Source of the DNA: Candidatus Aenigmatarchaeota archaeon | Lineage (GTDB): Archaea > Aenigmatarchaeota > Aenigmatarchaeia > GW2011-AR5 | Reading direction: 5' to 3' | Length of the DNA stretch: 6,857 nt | Assembly: GCA_016198625.1 (NCBI GenBank) | Contig: JACQIH010000048.1 | Coordinates: 1 to 6,857 of the forward strand | In this document: in pieces, positions 5,114 through 6,857 of the stretch | Numbering within the stretch: the first letter of the stretch is position 1 | How the letters are laid out: every line of letters starts with the position of its first letter | Translations under genes and position numbers: made by a program | Notes under the pieces: model-generated | The model's input: only the letters and a program-made list of their open reading frames with translations | What the model was told of the DNA's origin: nothing | The model's database searches: none

Positions 5114-5147
5114 CTGATGAAAAATAGAGGGCTGCTTTTTGTATCAG
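5114..5147 (+). other. Second hairpin in the aIF2-beta upstream region
   Basis: CTGATG plus AAAAA (5114-5124) pairs with TTTTT, a bulged G, and TATCAG (5136-5147), giving 11 pairs including one G-T around the 11-base loop TAGAGGGCTGC. It directly follows the GCAA hairpin, so two stems occupy most of the 132-base gap. If transcription starts at about 5130 only its 3' arm would be in the message. If it reads through from rnp2 both stems would form. Confidence 0.4.
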
Positions 5148-5164
5148 TCTGACAAAGTGATTGT

Positions 5165-5569
5165 ATGCAGGACTACCGCGAGTTGCTGAAAAAGGCGAGG
5201 GCCAACCTGCCCGCCAGGAAGGGAGACGTCAGGTTCGAGATGCCTCGCGCTTCCGTCTACGTGACGGGCAGGATGACGACCGTCAAGAATTTTGCGGAGA
5301 TAGTCAAGGCCCTGAGGCGCGAGCCGAAGCACATGGCGAAGTATCTTTTCAAGGAGCTTGCAACGCCCGGCGAGATAAAGGGCGGCGAGCTCGTCCTGCA
5401 GGGGATTTTCTCTTCCTTCGTGATCAACAGCAAGGTCGAAAATTACGCCGAGGAATTTGTCTACTGCCATGAATGCGGCAAGCCCGACACGTCCTTCGTC
5501 AGGACGGACCGCATCGAGCAGATAAAATGCGAGGCATGCGGCGCCCGCAGGCCCGCGCCGCAAGTTTGA
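5165..5569 (+). CDS. eif2b: Translation initiation factor 2 subunit beta (aIF2-beta)
   Basis: Beta subunit of the heterotrimeric initiation factor that carries initiator Met-tRNA to the small ribosomal subunit. The 134 residues match the archaeal length. A short N-terminal helix (YRELLKKARANLP) is the part known to bind the gamma subunit. The alpha-beta core follows, with KNFAEIVKALRREPKHMAKYLFKELATPG (41-69) and GELVLQGIF (74-82). A C-terminal zinc ribbon has Cys101, Cys104, Cys122 and Cys125 (CHECG and CEACG) after FVYC. All four zinc ligands are present. ATG 5165 matches the family N-terminus. The DUF424 gene follows by 13 bases, so the two are probably one transcript. Confidence 0.97.
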   Translation: MQDYRELLKKARANLPARKGDVRFEMPRASVYVTGRMTTVKNFAEIVKALRREPKHMAKYLFKELATPGEIKGGELVLQGIFSSFVINSKVENYAEEFVYCHECGKPDTSFVRTDRIEQIKCEACGARRPAPQV

Positions 5570-5582
5570 GCCGTAAGCAATC

Positions 5583-5936
5583 ATGATGCCCTTTTCGGAT
5601 AGCCGAGAAAGCTTCTTCGGTCAATGGATGATGATTCCGGTGTTCGACTATAAAATATTCAAGACCGGCGGCGACGTGCTGGTCGCCATAGCGGACTCTT
5701 CTGTGGTAGGTAAAAGCTTCGAGGAAGGAGACCTGAAGATAGAAGTAAGCAGCAGCTTCTACAGCGACAGCAAATGCGACGAGAAGGAAGCCCTGGGCAT
5801 AATCAAGAAGGCGACGATCGTCAACGCGGTAGGCAAGGACATCGTGTCGCTGCTGCTGAAGGAAGGCCTGGTCGAGAGCGGCAAGGTCATCACGATAAAG
5901 AAAGTGCCTCACGCGCAGATTGTTGTTTTGAAGTAA
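5583..5936 (+). CDS. DUF424 family protein
   Basis: Member of the small archaeal DUF424 family, of unknown biochemical function. Family features are DVLVAIADSSVVGKSFEEGDLKIEVSSSFY (31-60), DEKEALGIIKKATIVNAVGKDIV (66-88) and the terminal VPHAQIVVL (108-116). Members are usually near 95-100 residues. From ATG 5583 the protein has 117, with an atypical hydrophobic N-terminal extension (FFGQWMMIPVF). In-frame ATGs at 5628 and 5631 would give 102 or 101 residues, closer to the family. No start has a clear Shine-Dalgarno, so the N-terminus is uncertain. A stem with a bulge (5591-5598 with 5603-5611) would lie in the leader if the later start is used. Tight linkage to aIF2-beta suggests a translation-related role, but that is inference from position only. 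Confidence 0.9.
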   Translation: MMPFSDSRESFFGQWMMIPVFDYKIFKTGGDVLVAIADSSVVGKSFEEGDLKIEVSSSFYSDSKCDEKEALGIIKKATIVNAVGKDIVSLLLKEGLVESGKVITIKKVPHAQIVVLK

Positions 5937-5972
5937 TCGGAACTAGGGAGAGGAAAGCGTTTCGTCCTAATT

Positions 5973-6006
5973 TGTTTCAAGACATAAAATCTCGAAGACT
6001 TGAACA
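5973..6006. terminator. Inverted repeat between convergent genes, possible two-way terminator
   Basis: TGTTTCAAG (5973-5981) pairs with CTTGAACA (5999-6006) through eight base pairs with one bulged T, around a 17-base AT-rich loop. It lies in the 82-base gap where the DUF424 gene and the minus-strand KGQ gene end facing each other, so a shared 3'-end role is plausible. The long loop makes it a weak candidate. Confidence 0.3.
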
Positions 6007-6018
6007 TTAACGACGGGT

Positions 6019-6399
6019 CTACGTTGTGAACGTCTCGTTCTTCTTCGTCCTGTCCGATGCTATGTAAAGCGTTACCGAGTATTTTTTCTGCGAGCAGTCT
6101 ACGGCGACGTACGAGACGTCCTCTATATACCCAAGAGACGCCATCTTGCTTGTCGTGTAGTAAATCGCCTCGGTCAGATTTCGCTCAGCGGAGCAGGGAG
6201 GCGAATTGGTTACCGACTTCTTCAGCATATCCCTGACGTTCTCGAAGTAGAAAGCCTCGCTTGATGATGCAACGGGCAGGAAATCCGCCGCCGTGTAGTC
6301 GCGCAGCGCCCCGGAAAGAATGACGAAGAAAGAAGTGATGACTACGGCGGATATTATGAACCACTGGCCTTTCACATCAAGCCCCATCCGTAAAGTCAT
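6019..6399 (-). CDS. KGQ-type membrane-anchored, pilin-like exported protein
   Basis: An unnamed 126-residue protein with one N-terminal hydrophobic segment (WFIISAVVITSFFVILSGAL, about 13-32) preceded by VKGQ (9-12). A basic residue plus Gly before Gln and a hydrophobic helix resembles archaeal class III (type IV pilin-like) signal peptides, which are cut between Gly and Gln. The glutamate usual at position +5 of mature pilins is absent, so true pilin processing is uncertain. The rest should be outside the cell. It has two cysteines (69 and 102) able to form a disulfide and two N-glycosylation sequons (NLT at 74 and NET at 121), with mixed strands such as YSVTLYIAS. The ATG at 6399 is used; an ATG at 6387 is also possible, and neither has a clear Shine-Dalgarno. 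It follows rfcL by 56 bases on the same strand. Confidence 0.8.
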   Translation of the reverse strand: MTLRMGLDVKGQWFIISAVVITSFFVILSGALRDYTAADFLPVASSSEAFYFENVRDMLKKSVTNSPPCSAERNLTEAIYYTTSKMASLGYIEDVSYVAVDCSQKKYSVTLYIASDRTKKNETFTT

Positions 6400-6455
6400 T
6401 TTGCTTTTTTCTGCGCGAGCAAAGCTCCCTCTCTAATGAATATCTTTTCTCTTCT

Positions 6456-6857
6456 TTAATTGTTTTGCCGCTGCAGTTCATCCAGGTCCGATTCGTCAAA
6501 GGAGAATTTCCCGGCGAGTCCGGCGTCTTTCTGTATCAGCACTGAAACAAGCCGCGTGTATTCGCGGGCCTTCCTTTTCGACACGCCCAGGGCCGCGGCT
6601 ATTTTTTCTGTTGCTTCATTGTTCGAATAGAACCTGCGCGGCGGCTGGTATTTGACGAATCCCGCGTACGACCTTTTCTTGGCGAGCGCGACCCCGAACA
6701 GGGCCAGGTCAAACGAGAATTTCTGCAGCGACCACGACTGGCGCTTCGTGATTCTGGCGGCGAACAGGTCGGACTTTGACAGGTAGTCGAAAGCGAGCGC
6801 GACTTCCTCGGCTGATTTGTACTCCGCGGGTATGTTTTCCTCGAGCCACGGTATGAC
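6456..6857 (-). CDS. rfcL: Replication factor C large subunit, C-terminal part (5' end outside the window)
   Basis: RFC-L is the large subunit of the archaeal clamp loader, which opens PCNA and places it on primed DNA using ATP. The minus-strand frame is open to the window edge, giving 133 C-terminal residues and a TAA at 6456-6458. The recognisable block is PWLEENIPAEYKSAEEVALA, then AFDYLSKSDLFAARITKRQSW and GFVKYQPPRRFYSN, the helical C-terminal collar region of RFC-L. The ATPase (Walker) domain lies outside the window. After this comes a helical segment (ALGVSKRKAREYTRLVSVLIQKDAGLA) and a short acidic end (FDESDLDELQRQNN). No QxxLxxFF-type PCNA-binding motif is visible at the C-terminus, where many archaeal RFC-L proteins carry one. 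A charged, Lys-rich tail is also absent. The KGQ gene lies downstream on the same strand. Confidence 0.92.
   Translation of the reverse strand, partial: VIPWLEENIPAEYKSAEEVALAFDYLSKSDLFAARITKRQSWSLQKFSFDLALFGVALAKKRSYAGFVKYQPPRRFYSNNEATEKIAAALGVSKRKAREYTRLVSVLIQKDAGLAGKFSFDESDLDELQRQNN

Noticed and set aside
5115..5152. Possible C/D box guide RNA (TGATGA at 5115-5120, CTGA at 5149-5152)
   Set aside because: Internal D' and C' boxes and a terminal stem are missing, and the base before TGATGA is C rather than a purine. The hairpin reading explains the segment better.

Overview
The window looks like ordinary chromosomal information-processing sequence from an archaeon. The evidence is a deoxyhypusine synthase fragment, an archaeal-type arginyl-tRNA synthetase, ribosomal protein L15e, two protein subunits of RNase P (Rpp30 and Pop5 types), translation initiation factor aIF2-beta, a DUF424 protein and the large subunit of the clamp loader RFC. 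Signals are also archaeal: TATA-like boxes, AGGTGA-type ribosome binding sites, GTG/ATG starts and very short intergenic gaps. Several proteins are smaller than usual (L15e is shortened at both ends, the RFC-L tail lacks a visible PCNA-binding motif), and there are small orphan genes and a KGQ-type pilin-like protein. This hints at a reduced, DPANN-like lineage, but the placement is inference. The coding sequence is fairly GC-rich.

Layout. Plus strand: 3' end of deoxyhypusine synthase (1-329), then argS (348-1991) 18 bases later, then a small SAM methyltransferase (2063-2566), probably on its own promoter. It converges with a 76-codon orphan gene on the minus strand (2574-2804). Upstream of that, also on the minus strand, is a small two-helix membrane protein (2919-3164). 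That gene diverges from a plus-strand run of L15e (3278-3754), rnp3 (3875-4582) and rnp2 (4655-5032), followed by the aIF2-beta/DUF424 pair (5165-5936). These converge with a minus-strand pair: rfcL, whose 5' end is outside the window (6456-6857), and a KGQ-type membrane-anchored protein (6019-6399). No stretch above 300 bases lacks a gene. The longest gaps, of about 105-132 bases, hold hairpins and promoter-like elements.

How the genes work together. L15e, Rpp30 and Pop5 belong to the ribosome/RNase P part of the archaeal exosome superoperon. Here the cluster stops after rnp2 and continues with aIF2-beta and DUF424, so only a remnant of the superoperon is visible. ArgRS, aIF2-beta and deoxyhypusine synthase (which modifies aIF5A) all serve translation. 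RFC-L serves DNA replication.

What stands out is mostly non-coding: a hairpin repeat present twice with a compensatory base change, two consecutive hairpins (one with a GCAA tetraloop) ahead of aIF2-beta, and a possible shared TATA element between L15e and the divergent membrane protein. I found no CRISPR array, insertion sequence, tRNA, rRNA, phage gene or defence module, and nothing that amounts to a clear new multi-gene system.
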